Shown here: one piece after another, positions 36,468 through 48,620 of the stretch
Position numbering within the stretch: the first letter of the stretch is position 1
How the letters are laid out: every line of letters begins with the position of its first letter
NCBI GenBank assembly: GCA_002914845.1
Contig: JXTC01000471.1
Coordinates: forward strand, 1 to 64,000
DNA: 64,000 bases
From: Trema orientale
Lineage: Eukaryota; Streptophyta; Magnoliopsida; Rosales; Cannabaceae
Direction of reading: 5' to 3'
Notes under the pieces: model-generated
The model's input: only the letters and a program-made list of their open reading frames with translations
Database searches by the model: none
Told to the model about the DNA's origin: nothing
Program-made: the position numbers and the translations under genes

Positions 36468-36688
36468 CTAAATCATCGTCTAGCATATCCAAAACCAACC
36501 GGCTACAGATTTTGTCTCGTAAGAGTTTTGAAAAAGAAAGCACTGAGTCCGAATTTGTGTATGCCCTCGTAGCTACAGATAGTTTTACCTTGCCTTCTGA
36601 GTCTTTAGATTATCCGCCTGATGTCTCCCATCTGTTAGATGAGTTTAGAGATACTCTCTCTGATGAGTTACCTACTGAGCTATGACCT

Positions 36689-38197
36689 TTGAGGGATATT
36701 CAGTATGCCATTGATTTAGTACCTAGTTCCCAGTTGCCTAACCTTCCCCATTATAGGATGAACCCTGTAGAGAGAGCCAAATTGAATAGACAAATCGAGG
36801 GTCTTTTGGAGAAAGGTTTTGTTCGCCATAGTCTTAGTCCTTGTGCTGTTCCTGCTCTGTTAACTCCTAAGAAAGATGGATCTTGGAGAATGTGTATAGA
36901 TAGTCAAGCCATTAACAAAGTCACAGTCAAGTATAGGTTTCCTATTCCTAGACTCGAGGATATGTTAGATGAGCTAGCCGGCGCCCAATGGTTCTCTAAG
37001 ATTAATCTGCGTAGTGGATACCATTAGATCAGGATTCGCCCAAGTGATGAATGGAAAATAGCCTTTAAAACACAAGATGGTCTTTATGAATGGTTAGTCA
37101 TGCCTTTTGGAATGTCTAATACCCCTAGTACTTTTATGAGAGTCATGACACATGTCTTACATCCTTTTATAGGAAAGTTCCTTATTGTGTACTTTGATGA
37201 TATTTTCACTTACAGTCAAACTAGGGATGACCATTTAGATCACCTTCGTCAAGTTTTGCTGACTCTTCGTGCTGAAAAACTGTTTGCCAACCTAAAAAAG
37301 TGTTCATTCATGCAAAATCAGGTCTTGTTCTTGGGTTTCATTGTGTCTGATCAGGGTATTTCAGCCGACCCTGACAAGGTTAAAGCTATTCGAGAATAGC
37401 CAGAACCTACTACCTTGACTGAAGCCCGTAGTTTTCATAGTTTAGTATCATTCTATAGGAGATTCATTAAGGGTTTTAGTAACATTACTGCCCCAATCAC
37501 CGAGTGTTTGAAATTAGGTACTTTTCAGTGGAACCCAGCTGCACATAAAGTTTACATTGACATTAAGCAAAAGATGATAAAAGCTCCTGTTCTTAGGCAC
37601 CCTGACCTTTCTAAGATATTTGAAGTTGCATGTGATGCTTCTGGTGTCAGAATAGGAGGTGTTCTTAGTCAAGATGGTCACCCTATTGCTTACTTTAGTG
37701 AGAAACTCAATGAGGCAAAACAATGCTATTCCACTTATGATAGGGAGTTTTATGCTATTGTCCAATCTCTTCGTCATTGGCATTATTATCTGTTGCCCAA
37801 GGAGTTTGTTCTCTATTCTGACCATCAAGCCCTTCGTTACCTTCATTCCCAGAGTAAGTTGAGCTCTAGACATGTTAAGTGGATTGAGTTTCTTCAGGAT
37901 TATATCTTTGTTCTCAAACATCGTGCTTGGGTAGAAAATAGGGCCGCTGATGCTCTTAGTCATGTCACCATTATTATTCATTCTATGCATAATACTGTGG
38001 TAGGTTTTGAGCACCTTAAGGATGAATACTCCCAGTGTCCAGATTTTGGTATCATTTATCAAGAGGTTTTAGATAACCCCACTCCTGCACATGATTTTCT
38101 TATTAGGGATGGTTATCTTTTAAAGGTGTTAAGTTGTGTATTCCTCGTACTTCACTTTGAGATTTCTCAGAATAGGAATTACATGCTGGAGGTTTAG
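36689..38197 (+). pseudogene. Gypsy reverse transcriptase and RNase H, disabled
   Basis: Reverse-transcriptase blocks appear in order: [61 protein letters not shown] and the catalytic YFDD in [10 protein letters not shown], then [11 protein letters not shown]. RNase H follows, with EVACDASGVRIGGVLSQDG, YDREFYAIVQSLRHW and YSDHQALRYL. Stops at 37025 (in the GYHQIR-like block) and 37397 interrupt the frame; a TGA at 36683 separates it from upstream sequence. Otherwise the frame is continuous from 36689 to 38197. Confidence 0.92.
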
Positions 38198-39508
38198 CAG
38201 GACACTTTGGTAGGGATAAGACAATAGCTTTGGTTGAGGATAGATTTTATTGGCCTTTGTTGAAACGAGATAGTGCTCGCATTGTCTCCCGGTGTCGCAC
38301 TTGTCAGTTAGGTAAAGCTAAGAAACAAAACTCAGGTCTGTATACACCTCTTCCTGTGTCACATACACCTTGGCAAGATCTTAGCATGGACTTTGTTTTA
38401 GGTTTGCCCAAAACTGCCCGAGGTCATGATTCCATTTTGTTGTTGTGGATAGATTTTCTAAGATGGCTCACTTCATCCCTTGCTCTCGAAGTACTGATGC
38501 TTCGCATATGGCTAAGTTGTTCTTTAAAGAGATTGTTCAGTTACATGGCCTACCCACAACTATAGTGTCTGATAGGGATGTTAAATTTGTTAGCTACTTT
38601 TGGAAAACTCTTTGTAAATTGTTTGGGACTACATTGAAGTATTGTTCTGCTTTTCACCCTCAAACCGATGGTCAAACTGAAGTTGTTAACTGTAGTTTAG
38701 GTGATTTGCTTAGATGCTTGATGGGAGAGAAGCCTGGAAATTGGGATCTTATTTTGCCACATGCTGAGTTTGCTTACAATAATTCTATGAATAGGTCGAC
38801 TGGTAAAAGTCCTTTTGAGATTGTCCATGGTGTTTCCCCATGCCCACTTATTGACCTTATTCTTTTGCCTACTGATTATCGCCCATCTGATTTTGGCCAC
38901 TCGTTTGCTGAGCATATACATGATTTGCATGCTGAGATTAGACAAAAAATTATTTTGAGTAATGATACTTATAAATTAGCTGCTAATGCACATTGTAGGC
39001 ATAGAGAATTTAATGAAGGTGACTATGTGATGGTCTGCATTTATCCTGAACGTTATCCTAAAAATGCTGTTAAAAAGTTACATGCTTGAACAATTGGACC
39101 TTATCATGTTCTTCATAGGTTTGGATCCAATGCTTATTTAATTGATTTGCCATCGAACATATCTATTATTCTAGTTTTCAATCTGGCAGATTTGTTTCCT
39201 TACCGAGGCACTTTTGAGCCTCCTGTTTTGCCTTCTTCTGTTTCTGCAGGCATCTCTTCCGCACTAGTTCCCTGTGCTCCATCTGCACCATTGGACCCAC
39301 CAGACGTCATTATTGAAGTTTTGGATGATGAATATGTTACATCGTCCTCTGGTGGTTATCGTCGTTTTCTTGTTCGTTGGAAAGATCGTGCTTCGACTGA
39401 TGACACTTGGCTTACTGAAGAAGAATTTCGTCGTATTGATCCTGATCTCTTGGAAAGTTACCTGCGTGTTACCTCGTCGGAGTCGAGTTCTTTTCAACCG
39501 GGGGGAAA
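38198..39508 (+). pseudogene. Gypsy integrase with chromodomain-like C-terminus, disabled
   Basis: The HHCC-region remnant ([20 protein letters not shown]) and the start of the core ([13 protein letters not shown]) are in one frame to about 38445. The core then continues in another frame with [27 protein letters not shown] and HPQTDGQTEVVN, followed by EFAYNNSMNRSTGKSPFEIV. A TGA at 39087 breaks the GPY/F region. The last part (about 39300-39475) reads VLDDEYV, RRFLVRWKDRAS, DDTWLTEEEFR, the aromatic pattern of a chromodomain, which in chromoviruses guides insertion. That role is family knowledge, not shown here. Confidence 0.88.
39499..39508 (+). other. Polypurine tract of the gypsy element
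   Basis: GGGGGGAAA directly abuts the 3' LTR start at 39509, as expected for the plus-strand primer of reverse transcription. Confidence 0.88.
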
Positions 39509-39878
39509 TGATGGAGATCATACGTCCACTTTCCGTACTATGTTAGGCGTAAATATAGAAAGTAGATATTTAGCTATTTAATTATTTTATTAGGTATTAT
39601 TTAAAATTTGAGTAACTAGTTTGTTATTTCCCTTTTATGTTTGTTTCTAGAATATGTCAGTTTCCTAGTTTTGTCTAAGAGCTTCTCTATAAATAAGCTC
39701 TTCTATGTTCATTATTTTTCAGACTTGAATAATGATATACAACTATTCAGAAATTCTCTCTCTAATATTCTTCTTTTCTCTCTAAAGTTATTCTTCTTCT
39801 TCTCTAAATTCTTCCTAAATTCCTCTCTTTTTCTTCTCCTTCTCATCTATTCTAAATTTTCACTCTTGTTCTACATCA
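39509..39878 (+). repeat. 3' LTR of the gypsy element
   Basis: It begins TGATGGAGATCATAC and ends TTCTACATCA. Its TATA box is at 39688-39695. It is followed directly by the target duplication CAATG (39879-39883). Confidence 0.95.
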
Positions 39879-41315
39879 CAATGTTAACAAGAAAGAATGC
39901 TAAATTCGAATGGTTAGATACTTGTGAAGATAGTTTTCAGACCTTAAAGCAAAGGTTGATTACAACTCCTGTGCTTACCATACCATTAGGATCTAGGGGA
40001 TTTATTGTATGCAGTGATGCTTCTAAAAATAGTTTGAGTTGTGTACTCATACAAAATAGAAAGGTAATAGTTTACGCATCTCGATAGTTTAAAGAATATG
40101 AAAAGAAATATCTGACACATAATTTAGATCTTGCAACTGTTGTCTTTGCACTAAAGATTTAGAGACATTATTTATATAGAGAGTAGTATGAAATATAAAC
40201 AAATCATAAAAGTCTCACATATTTTTTCACCCAAAAAGAGTTGATTATAAGACAATGGAGATAGTTAGAACTAGTGAAAGACTATAATTGTATAATCAAT
40301 TATCATCCTGGTAAGGCAAATGTGGTAGTTGATGCTTTGAGCAGAAAGTCTATTGCTACAGTTCTAGATAAGTAGAAGCCAATAATAAGAAATCAGCAAA
40401 GAACATAAATAGAGATCCTTCCTATTGGAGATGTGACAGCTAAGTTATTTACACTCATATTACAACCTACACTTTTGGGAAGAATTAAAGAAAGCAAAAA
40501 AAAAAAAGGGATGCTTACTTGACCCAATTAAAGAAAGAAGTAGAGGAAGGAAAAAGAATAGAAATTTCAATTTCAAAAGATAGAACTTTGAAGTTTAAGG
40601 GAAGATTGTATGTACCTGACAATAATGAGATCAAGAAAGAGATATTAATAGAGACACATTGCACTCCTTATTCAATTCACCCTAGAAGAACTAAAATATA
40701 TCGAGACCTGAAACAACACTATTAGTGGTATAATGTGAAAAGGAATGTAGCAGAATTTGTGGCTCAATGTTTGACTTGTCAACAAATCAAAGTTGAACAT
40801 CAATGACTAATTGGATTGCTAGAACCTTTACCTATTCCGGAATAAAAATGGAAAAAGATTACAATGGATGTTATTTTTGGTTTGCCTAGAGTATAACGAG
40901 TGTTTAATTCTATATGGGTGATTGTGGACAGAATAATGAAGTTAGCTCATTTTCTTCCAGTTAAGTTAACCTATACTATGGATCAGTATGCTCGATTGTA
41001 CATACAGAAAATCGTTAGACTTCATTAGATGCCTGTATCTATTATTTCTAATAGAAATCCTAAGTTTACTTCAGTTTTCTAGAAGAGTCTACATATTGCT
41101 TTGGAAACTAAGTTTGCATTTAGCACAACTAATCATCCACAAATTGATAGACAATCAGAAAGGATGATTTAGACTTTAGATGATTTACTTCGAGCTTGTG
41201 TGCTAGATTTTCATGGAAGCTGGGATAAGTATTTAGCATTGGTAGAATTTACCTACAATAATAGCTATCAAGCAACAATTGAAATAGCTCCTTCGATTAA
41301 CATGCATAAATATCT

Positions 41316-43414
41316 CTTATAATATATAATTTATACTTTTATTTGCCACTTTGAAATTACTAACTGACTTATATCTTATAGCCTAGACTCCCACCGATTT
41401 AAACTTCTACCATCTTGTCTCACCTAAGTAGAAAAGAGATATATGTATATATATATATATATATCTTTTAATTGAACACAATCTCAACTATTAATTTTCA
41501 TCACCGAACATCTTTACCAAAATTTCCTTTATCTACATACTAGTAATACCACTATAATCCCTTGGGTAAAGTAATCATTTATGTCATAAGTTAGTTATTT
41601 ATCTTTGGTTTTCTCCTTTACATATATAAGCATGTATATATCTAGTATATTTCTTGAGAACTACTACCGTTTTGTGACTTAGAGAATATGGAATAGTTAA
41701 GAAATAGTTAAAATATATTCTAAAGTAAAGTATTTTCTATTATATGTAGTTATGTGTATAAATACTCAAGATGTTTGTTAGCAAATAAAACTGAATTGTT
41801 AATTTTCTTTACAGGGGATTACAACATACTATATCTGGTGAATGTCTATTAATTTTGAGTATTTGATCTCTTTTAATTATTAACATGAGGACCTGAGAAT
41901 TTGTAATATGATTTCTTAAGCAACAATATATATATGTTTTAAGTTTTAGATTCAGTTAATTAAGAATTATTTCTGAAGATTGTATTATATATGCTTGTTA
42001 TTCATATAAGCAGTACTAACAATACTATTAAGAGACTCTTACGAAAATGGTAACAGCTTGAGTAATTAATAGTAATTTCTAAATGATTCACGTTGAGATT
42101 GAATGTCTTATTTGTATTAATTTCTATAACTACAAATAACAAACAATGAAATTTTTGCTATGAGCTCTAATAACCTAAGTTGCTGCGTAAACATGCTATT
42201 AAAAATCATAATATTTATTTCTTGATGAGATGAATTAATGAGATGATATTATTAGGATCCAAAAATATCATGCTTTTTGGAAGATGGAAATCTGATTTTC
42301 ACTTATTTTCCTCTAAAGTCTCAAGATAAGTGGAAATTCTACTCTAACAATACAAGAAGATATATATATGATTGTATATGTTAAAGGTGATATATTTGTG
42401 ACATTGAGCTTTATATATTTGAAAATTACTCATTTTATTTTCATAAGGTACGTCATGTTTTTATGCACAAAATAATTATTTACAGGCTATAGTTTTAACA
42501 AAGAATCTTGTATCCAAAACGTTGTTTATTTTAAAGAGGGGTATGTTTCTTATCTTACTGATCTAGTAGATAAATGTACTGAAATNNNNNNNNNNNNNNN
42601 NNNNNNNNNNNNNNNNNNNNNNNNNNNNNNNNNNNNNNNNNNNNNNNNNNNNNNNNNNNNNNNNNNNNNNNNNNNNNNNNNNNNNNNNNNNNNNNNNNNN
42701 NNNNNNNNNNNNNNNNNNNNNNNNNNNNNNNNNNNNNNNNNNNNNNNNNNNNNNNNNNNNNNNNNNNNNNNNNNNNNNNNNNNNNNNNNNNNNNNNNNNN
42801 NNNNNNNNNNNNNNNNNNNNNNNNNNNNNNNNNNNNNNNNNNNNNNNNNNNNNNNNNNNNNNNNNNNNNNNNNNNNNNNNNNNNNNNNNNNNNNNNNNNN
42901 NNNNNNNNNNNNNNNNNNNNNNNNNNNNNNNNNNNNNNNNTTGTAGGCAAACATGATTTAAATATTAATATTTTTTTAAGGAGGTTTAGGGTACAAAGAT
43001 TAATAATTTTATGTACAGATTGTCTATAAGCATGCGTGGATTTTCATTTACTAGGTAATTGCTCATTTAATTCTTATGATGCAGATGATCAGAACCAGGA
43101 GTAGTGTTGGCTGAGCTCTTTCCACTCCAATTTCGTTCATATCCTAGTTTTGAACTTATGATAAACTTTTTAAAAACAAACTTTTTGAAAATATTGTATA
43201 TATTTTACTACTTATATGTATATAGTAGATCTTATAGGAGTTACGAATAATATAAAACCAAGTTTTGCGCTATACATAATGTATATATTGTTGTAGTATA
43301 AAAAAACTGTGTTAGTCTTTTTTTAGAATGAAACAGAAAGTTTAAAATTATCCTCTACTTTTGCTTTTCCAAGGTTAACGAAAGTAAGAATAATACTTTT
43401 TAGCTTCGTATAAG
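41316..43414. other. AT-rich DNA around an assembly gap
   Basis: No gene is supported on either side of the gap. TA repeats occur near 41442-41463. Splice-acceptor-like and donor-like motifs are scattered, for example around 41812 and 43082, but no coding stretch with a domain could be joined. Confidence 0.4.
42586..42940. other. Assembly gap (355 N)
   Basis: The bases are unknown. Translations that cross this run are artefacts. Confidence 1.
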
Positions 43415-44376
43415 TATAGATATCAATATGGGCCTGGCTTTGTGGGCCGATCCACATTCTGAAAAAAAAAGCATAGTACTGGCCTGGCTGAGCCCCCATT
43501 AATATGGGCTGGCCCGTTACATATAGTAGGAGTTGGGTTGAGCCTTAGTAATAGGCCTACAGGTATGACCTGGCCTGACCCACATTTAATCATTCTATAT
43601 ATAATTTTAAAAAATCTTAATTAAATATTTTTTTATATGCTTTTAATGTTATTTATTTACCTATTTTTGTTTATTTTCAATTTATTCAAATTTTAAAGGG
43701 TTTCTATCACTTTTACATATAAAAAACTAAAAGAATTACAAAAATACGGAATTCAGGCTTTTTTCAAATTTTCGTACGGTTTTTATTAGAAAAATATCAC
43801 TTTTTAAAAATCATTTAGAAAAATATTATTTTTTAAAATAGTTACTGGTTACCGATTTCTGGAAACTTGTTACTGGTTACTAGTTATCAGTTATATACCA
43901 ATTATAAATACTTTTGGTTACTAGTTACCAATTTCTGGAAACTGGTTACCAGAAACTAGTTACTATTTTAAAAAATGGTATTTTTCTAAATAGTTTTTAA
44001 AAATGGTATTTACCTAATAAAAATCATTCCGGACCTTAAAAAAACTTAAACCACCGTATTTTTAAAATATTTTTCTAAATTACTGTATAATGTCCAATTT
44101 CCTCAATTTTAAAATAATATAAATAAGTTTTAGGTTCATATAGGCACATATTTCATATTTTAAAGTATAAAACAACAAAGAAATTATGTAAACATTGTGG
44201 CCTATAATCGGCCCGCATAGACATGACCTACTTAGGCATGACCCACTTAAGCCCGCATAGAATATGGGTTGGGCCTATAGGTCGTGCCGAGCTCCTTAAT
44301 AAGAATATGGCCTGGCCCGGCTCGGTACAAAGCCTATATGGGCTTATCAAATGTAAGCCGGGACTTTACATGTCTA
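43415..44376. mobile_element. hAT-like non-autonomous element carrying a nested MITE
   Basis: Flanks CGTATAAG (43407-43414) and CGTGTAAG (44377-44384) match at seven of eight positions, the 8-bp duplication of hAT elements. The ends TATAGATATCAATATGGGCC and the reverse complement of CCGGGACTTTACATGTCTA show loose inverted similarity. Both end regions are rich in GGCCTGGC/GGCCCGGC motifs, as in known plant hAT derivatives. There is no coding capacity. The 407-bp MITE at 43698-44104 lies inside it. Confidence 0.6.
43698..44104. mobile_element. 407-bp foldback MITE, copy 2
   Basis: It has the same length and arms as the element at 19117-19523. It starts GGGTTTCTATCACTTTTAC and ends CAATTTCCTC. 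The 9-bp duplication AATTTTAAA is perfect (43689-43697 and 44105-44113). The centre carries GGTTACTAGTTACC and repeated TTTCTGGAAAC blocks. Confidence 0.88.
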
Positions 44377-44689
44377 CGTGTAAGTGAGCGTGCTCCTATG
44401 TAGTGTAGCTAGGGGATGTTACTGTCACAAATATTTTATTGGGTGAGATAGTTGTATAACCAATTTAAGGCCCAAAAATTCGTATATGTCTAAGCCTAAA
44501 GTATTATAGCAGAATGTCCAGCCCAAACAACCGTTATAATTTTATTCCCAAACTACCATCTTTTCGTCTAACTCAGCCACGAACCCCTCTCTCCTTTTGT
44601 AACGAAACCAAAACCCACTGCCCCTCTACTCTGCAACCCGATTCCCTCTTCTCAAATTTTCTCGCTCTTTCTACTAAAATCTGAACCAT

Positions 44690-44880
44690 TTTCTTCCATT
44701 TTCTGATCAAAGTTCGAAGCTCCATTACCGAGTGCCGCCAACTTATTTCCGATACCGACATCATCTCTTACCTGGCCGAGACCCTCTTCTTCACCTCTGA
44801 CATTGCCCAGGAAGACCTCGTGGCCACCATCCTCAACTTCTCAATCGCCTGCGCCATTCCCTCATATTTGTTTAATAATA
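44690..44880 (+). pseudogene. Gene-like fragment, possibly captured by the Mutator-like element
   Basis: The plus strand has a GC-richer open stretch with codon structure: RSSITECRQLISDTDI, then ISYLAETLFFTSDIAQEDLV and ATILNFSIACAIPS, after which it runs into AT-rich DNA. The ATILNFSI block resembles armadillo-repeat helices such as those of plant U-box proteins, but the match is short and from memory. There is no good start codon and no downstream exon. It may be an exon fragment carried by the transposon or the remnant of a real gene. Confidence 0.4.
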
Positions 44881-46899
44881 ATCTCGGTTCTGTTGTTTTT
44901 GTTATTGTATATCTATAAATATATATCAAATCATCAATAATTTCTATTTCGTATATGAATTTAAGGATTGGTACATGGATTTTAGGGTTCGTATATGGTT
45001 TTGGTTGTCGTGTATATATATATATATATTAATGTGTCTGTTTCGGATTACATGCTTGTAAAATTATCAAAATATATAATATTAGTCATGGTTACTTGAT
45101 TTCTCTTTGGTATATGAAATTAGGATATGGAATATATTTTTTTTGAATTTGGTATATGAAAAAAAAAGGTACATTTAGATATCATTTATCCTATTTCACA
45201 TATATATATATATATATATGTGTGTGTTTATCAGTTATTCTATACACACATGTTGGATTTCCCTGTTTGGTATATGAATTTGTCTAAATAGTTAGTGCAT
45301 GTTGGATTTGTGTGTTATGTAATGCATATGCTTTGATTTTGGATAGTTATCGGATAATTTGGGGTTTGGTTCTTTAAAAAGACATTAATTTTTAAATTTT
45401 GGTTCATATATTTACGTTCATAGATATTAGGGTTTGTACATAATAACTTTGTATTTATAGCTCTTGGATATTTTGCCTTTTTTCCTTTCAAATTTTGGTT
45501 CATATATTTTCATAATTAGAAATTATATTTGAGTTTTGATTCATGCTTGAGTTTAAATTTGATATTTCAGATTTGTTTGACTCTGGGTTCAAATTTTAGA
45601 TCCATAGAGTTTTTGATTTTGATCGTAGGTAAAATGGGTGAATGGTTGATAGATTTATTAGTTTGTTCATAGGGAAATTAGGTGAATGGTTCATTGATTT
45701 CTGGTTCATAGTTCATAGTCTAGCTTTTTTGTATAACGTATATAGGTGTGTGTGTTTCAGAGTACATGTATGTAAAATTGTCAAATATTTTTAATACTAT
45801 TTTGGTACATAGTTCATGGCTCAGATTAGAAATAATTAAAAAAGCTTTTGTTGTTATTTTTTGCTTATCTTAGTTATTGTTCTTTGTTTCATTTTTAGTT
45901 GACGATAGTTCTGGTACTATTTTGCTTCATTTACATATGCTGTTTAATTTGTAATATTCATGCAACTACCTTTCCACATATGGACTAGATTTTAGGTTCC
46001 ATACATGGTTCATGAACTGCTTAAAGAGTCTTACCCTGCATATATATATATATATATATTTTAGCACATAATTTTTAATACTTAGTATATGACTTATGAA
46101 CTTAGTTTGACACTTCAGTTTGGTATATGCTAATTTGAACGTGATTTGTGATTTTTAACGTTTGGTACATTACTTGTAAAATTTGGCAGTTTCTTTCATG
46201 AAAAAAGGACTGATTGCGGGATATTTGTAATTAAAAGAGCAGAGGCATTGATGATGAATATTGGCATAAAGGAAGTAACACAAGATAAAATGGCATTCTC
46301 TTGGCAAAATATGGCTGTAGAATTTTATTATTGGGCCGATAACAAGACAAAGACGTGATACACAAGTGATACAAAAATACAAACATGAAAGTGATATGGA
46401 AAGTATGATCTTATTTTGGTTTAGAAAAAACAGTATGATATTTTAGTTTTTTGATTTGATAGGAAAAATAAAATTTTAATATACCAAGAGAAAAATTTTA
46501 TATACTTAAAGTGAGAACAAATGAAAATAAAATAACAAATATCAAATATCTAAATTAATGAAACTGGTATATAACCTCATATACTATGACAAAACTTTCA
46601 TATACCAAAACTAAAAATCCATGTACCTTAAAGTGTAAGAATAGATGGAAACAAAATAATAATATCCTATACTTAGAGTAATGAATCTGGTATATAACTC
46701 CATATATGATGACCAAAAATTCATTGTGTAAGAATACATAGAAAGAAAATAAAAATATCCAATATCTTAATGTAATGAATCTGAATCAGGTACATAGCCT
46801 CATATACCACGACAAAATTTCTATATATTATGACCAGAATTTCATGTACCATAATATGGAAAAAAAATCCTCCATTTGATAACAAAACAAACTACAAAA

Positions 46900-47290
46900 T
46901 CAATAAAACTATTGATCCCCATGTCTTTTCTTCCTCTTTGGAACACATAATTCAGTAAGAATTGGATTTCGGCAAGTTTTCTGATTATGGCCAAATTACT
47001 TGTATTGATCGCACTTGACTTGATTCTTCTTAAAATCACCAGCTGGAAGAATCCTTTTCCTACTAGCACTGACTTTTTTAAGTATTTGGGGGAAAAATAA
47101 GTTGCTCTTTAATGAAGTTTGATACATCCTAATCAGCTTGGCTTCCGAGTGGGCAAACAATCCTATCATAAGCATTGTGATAAGCAGTCTTCTTGAAAAA
47201 GTGAGATGTATAGTCGTAGTAGCTCAAATTGAACTTACTAACTATAGAACATACATGGAGCATGTAATATCTTCAAAATTCCCCCTCTTA
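46900..47290 (-). pseudogene. Mutator-like transposase C-terminal remnant
   Basis: The minus strand reads SKFNLSYYDYTSHFFKK, AYDRIVCPLGSQAD, then SRKRILPAGDFKKNQVKCDQ and FGHNQKTCRNP. This is the segment after the SWIM finger plus the CCHC zinc knuckle found at the C-terminus of plant MuDR-type transposases. The second Cys of the knuckle is replaced by Tyr and a stop precedes FGHN, so it is inactive. The catalytic domain is absent. Confidence 0.7.
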
Positions 47291-48331
47291 TAACTATGAG
47301 TACGTTATGCCAAATGTACAATGAACTTCAAATTCTTGTAACGAAATTGATATAAATGTAAACTAACCGTATGAACCTGATTATAAAAAAACTGAAGAGA
47401 AAATGAAAGATGATACTAAATGTAATAAAATTAATGAATAAGATATGATACTTAACTTGGTATATAATCATATACCAAGTTCAAAAAAATATATACCAAG
47501 ACAAAAAACTAATATACCAAAAGCTGAAAATAGAACAAATAACAAAAATTAACAAAAATTCAACAGTTACAACACCCACTAAAAAAAATAGTATATGATT
47601 CTTCACACTAGGTAAATAAGCATATGTACCACGACAACAATAACGTGTACCAACACCAGAAATAAATGAACCAAAGAAAAAATAATTAATGTCTTTATAA
47701 ACCAAAAACTAAAGAATAAAAAACTAATATAACACATCAAAAATCGTATACGCTACTGAACAAATCATATATACCACAATAACTAATGATGTATCACTAT
47801 AAAAAAAAAATCAGTAAATAGTAATACCATGTACCACCCAAAAAAAATCATATCTACCACTACAACAACACATATACCATGATTAAAAACTAATGAACCA
47901 TTATCAATTACCAAAAAATTACAAAACACTCAAGAATATACAAATAACTAATCATATATAAGAGAAAAATAAGATTATACTTGAATTAATATTAATTATA
48001 ACATGAATTACCAAGTAAAAAAAATCTCCAAATCTAATATACAATGAAATTAACATCAATAAACCAAAATATACCTACACAAGATCAAAATCTAAAACAA
48101 TTAGACTAATACAAATAAAACAATCGCCAAAACCGCCAGAGATCCAAGAAGATGAACCAAAAATGCTAGAAAAGAAGATAATGAGCAAAAACCACCGAGA
48201 AAGAAAAAGAAAAGAAAAGAAACGCCAGAAAAAATGGAGAATTGCTAGAGATCTGAGGAAAATTATGGAGATTCATGAAAAAAAAGAAGTAACATCAATG
48301 ACAGATGAGTGAGATTAGGGAGAGAAGGAGA

Positions 48332-48353
48332 AAGAGAGAGAGAGAGAGAGAGA
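48332..48353. repeat. (AG)n microsatellite
   Basis: Eleven consecutive AG dinucleotides lie in a purine-rich stretch near the right end of the Mutator-like region. Confidence 0.9.
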
Positions 48354-48620
48354 CAAATGAAAAAAAAAGAGAGAGAGATGGAGAATAACAAACGAGAAGT
48401 ACAAAATAGAAGTAAAAAAATTGAAAATTTAATTAAGGGTAATAAGGTAAAAACAAAACAGTTCAGCTATAGACTTTTTAAATGTTGGACATATAGCTAT
48501 AAATTTCAAATCCTTGATACATACTTAATAAAACTTAAAAAGCTGGACATTTACCTAAGTTTCCCTATTTTAGTCATTAAAGAAAATGAAAGATTGCTCA
48601 TAATGACTTATTAAGTTAGC

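Larger units (their letters stand above)
33921..39878 (+). mobile_element. Full-length gypsy retrotransposon with chromodomain-like end, 5.96 kb
   Basis: Two LTRs (33921-34291 and 39509-39878), a primer-binding site, gag, protease, reverse transcriptase, RNase H, integrase, a chromodomain-like C-terminus and a polypurine tract appear in the order of a chromovirus-type Ty3/gypsy element. The 5-bp duplication CAATG is perfect. The LTRs differ at about ten positions in 371 bp plus one indel (by eye), so insertion is fairly recent. The coding region is broken by in-frame stops (35210, 35498, 36683, 37025, 37397, 39087) and frame changes near 35.63, 36.47, 38.2 and 38.44 kb, so it cannot move by itself. 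Confidence 0.95.
33690..41315 (+). mobile_element. Decayed gypsy (Del/Tekay-like) pol fragment split by a younger element
   Basis: The left piece (33690-33920) ends in the late reverse-transcriptase block (VIFLGHVI, then EVRSFLGLVGYYQKFVKRFS). The right piece (39879-41315) resumes with LTRKNAKFEW and continues through RNase H (CSDASKNSLSC, VVDALSRKS), the integrase zinc region (CLTCQQIK) and the integrase core (DVIFGLP, IVDRIMKLAHF, EFTYNNSYQA). The pieces abut in the same reading frame once the inserted element and one copy of CAATG are removed. Many stops are present. Gag, protease, most of the reverse transcriptase and both LTRs are missing or unrecognised. Confidence 0.85.
44450..48620 (-). 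mobile_element. Probable Mutator-like element with internal remnants
   Basis: The evidence for a Mutator-like element is the transposase C-terminal remnant at about 46900-47290 on the minus strand. Outer parts share AATGTCCAGC (near 44513) and its inverse GCTGGACATTT (near 48542), a possible trace of terminal inverted repeats. Short motifs of the form GGTATATGAA recur from 44900 to 46150 and as the reverse complement from 46500 to 47900, so the two halves have opposite polarity. A gene-like fragment lies at the left end. Exact ends and a 9-bp duplication were not found. Confidence 0.45.

Noticed and set aside
42550..42954. Long minus-strand open frames across the N run
   Set aside because: They consist almost wholly of unknown residues from the assembly gap.
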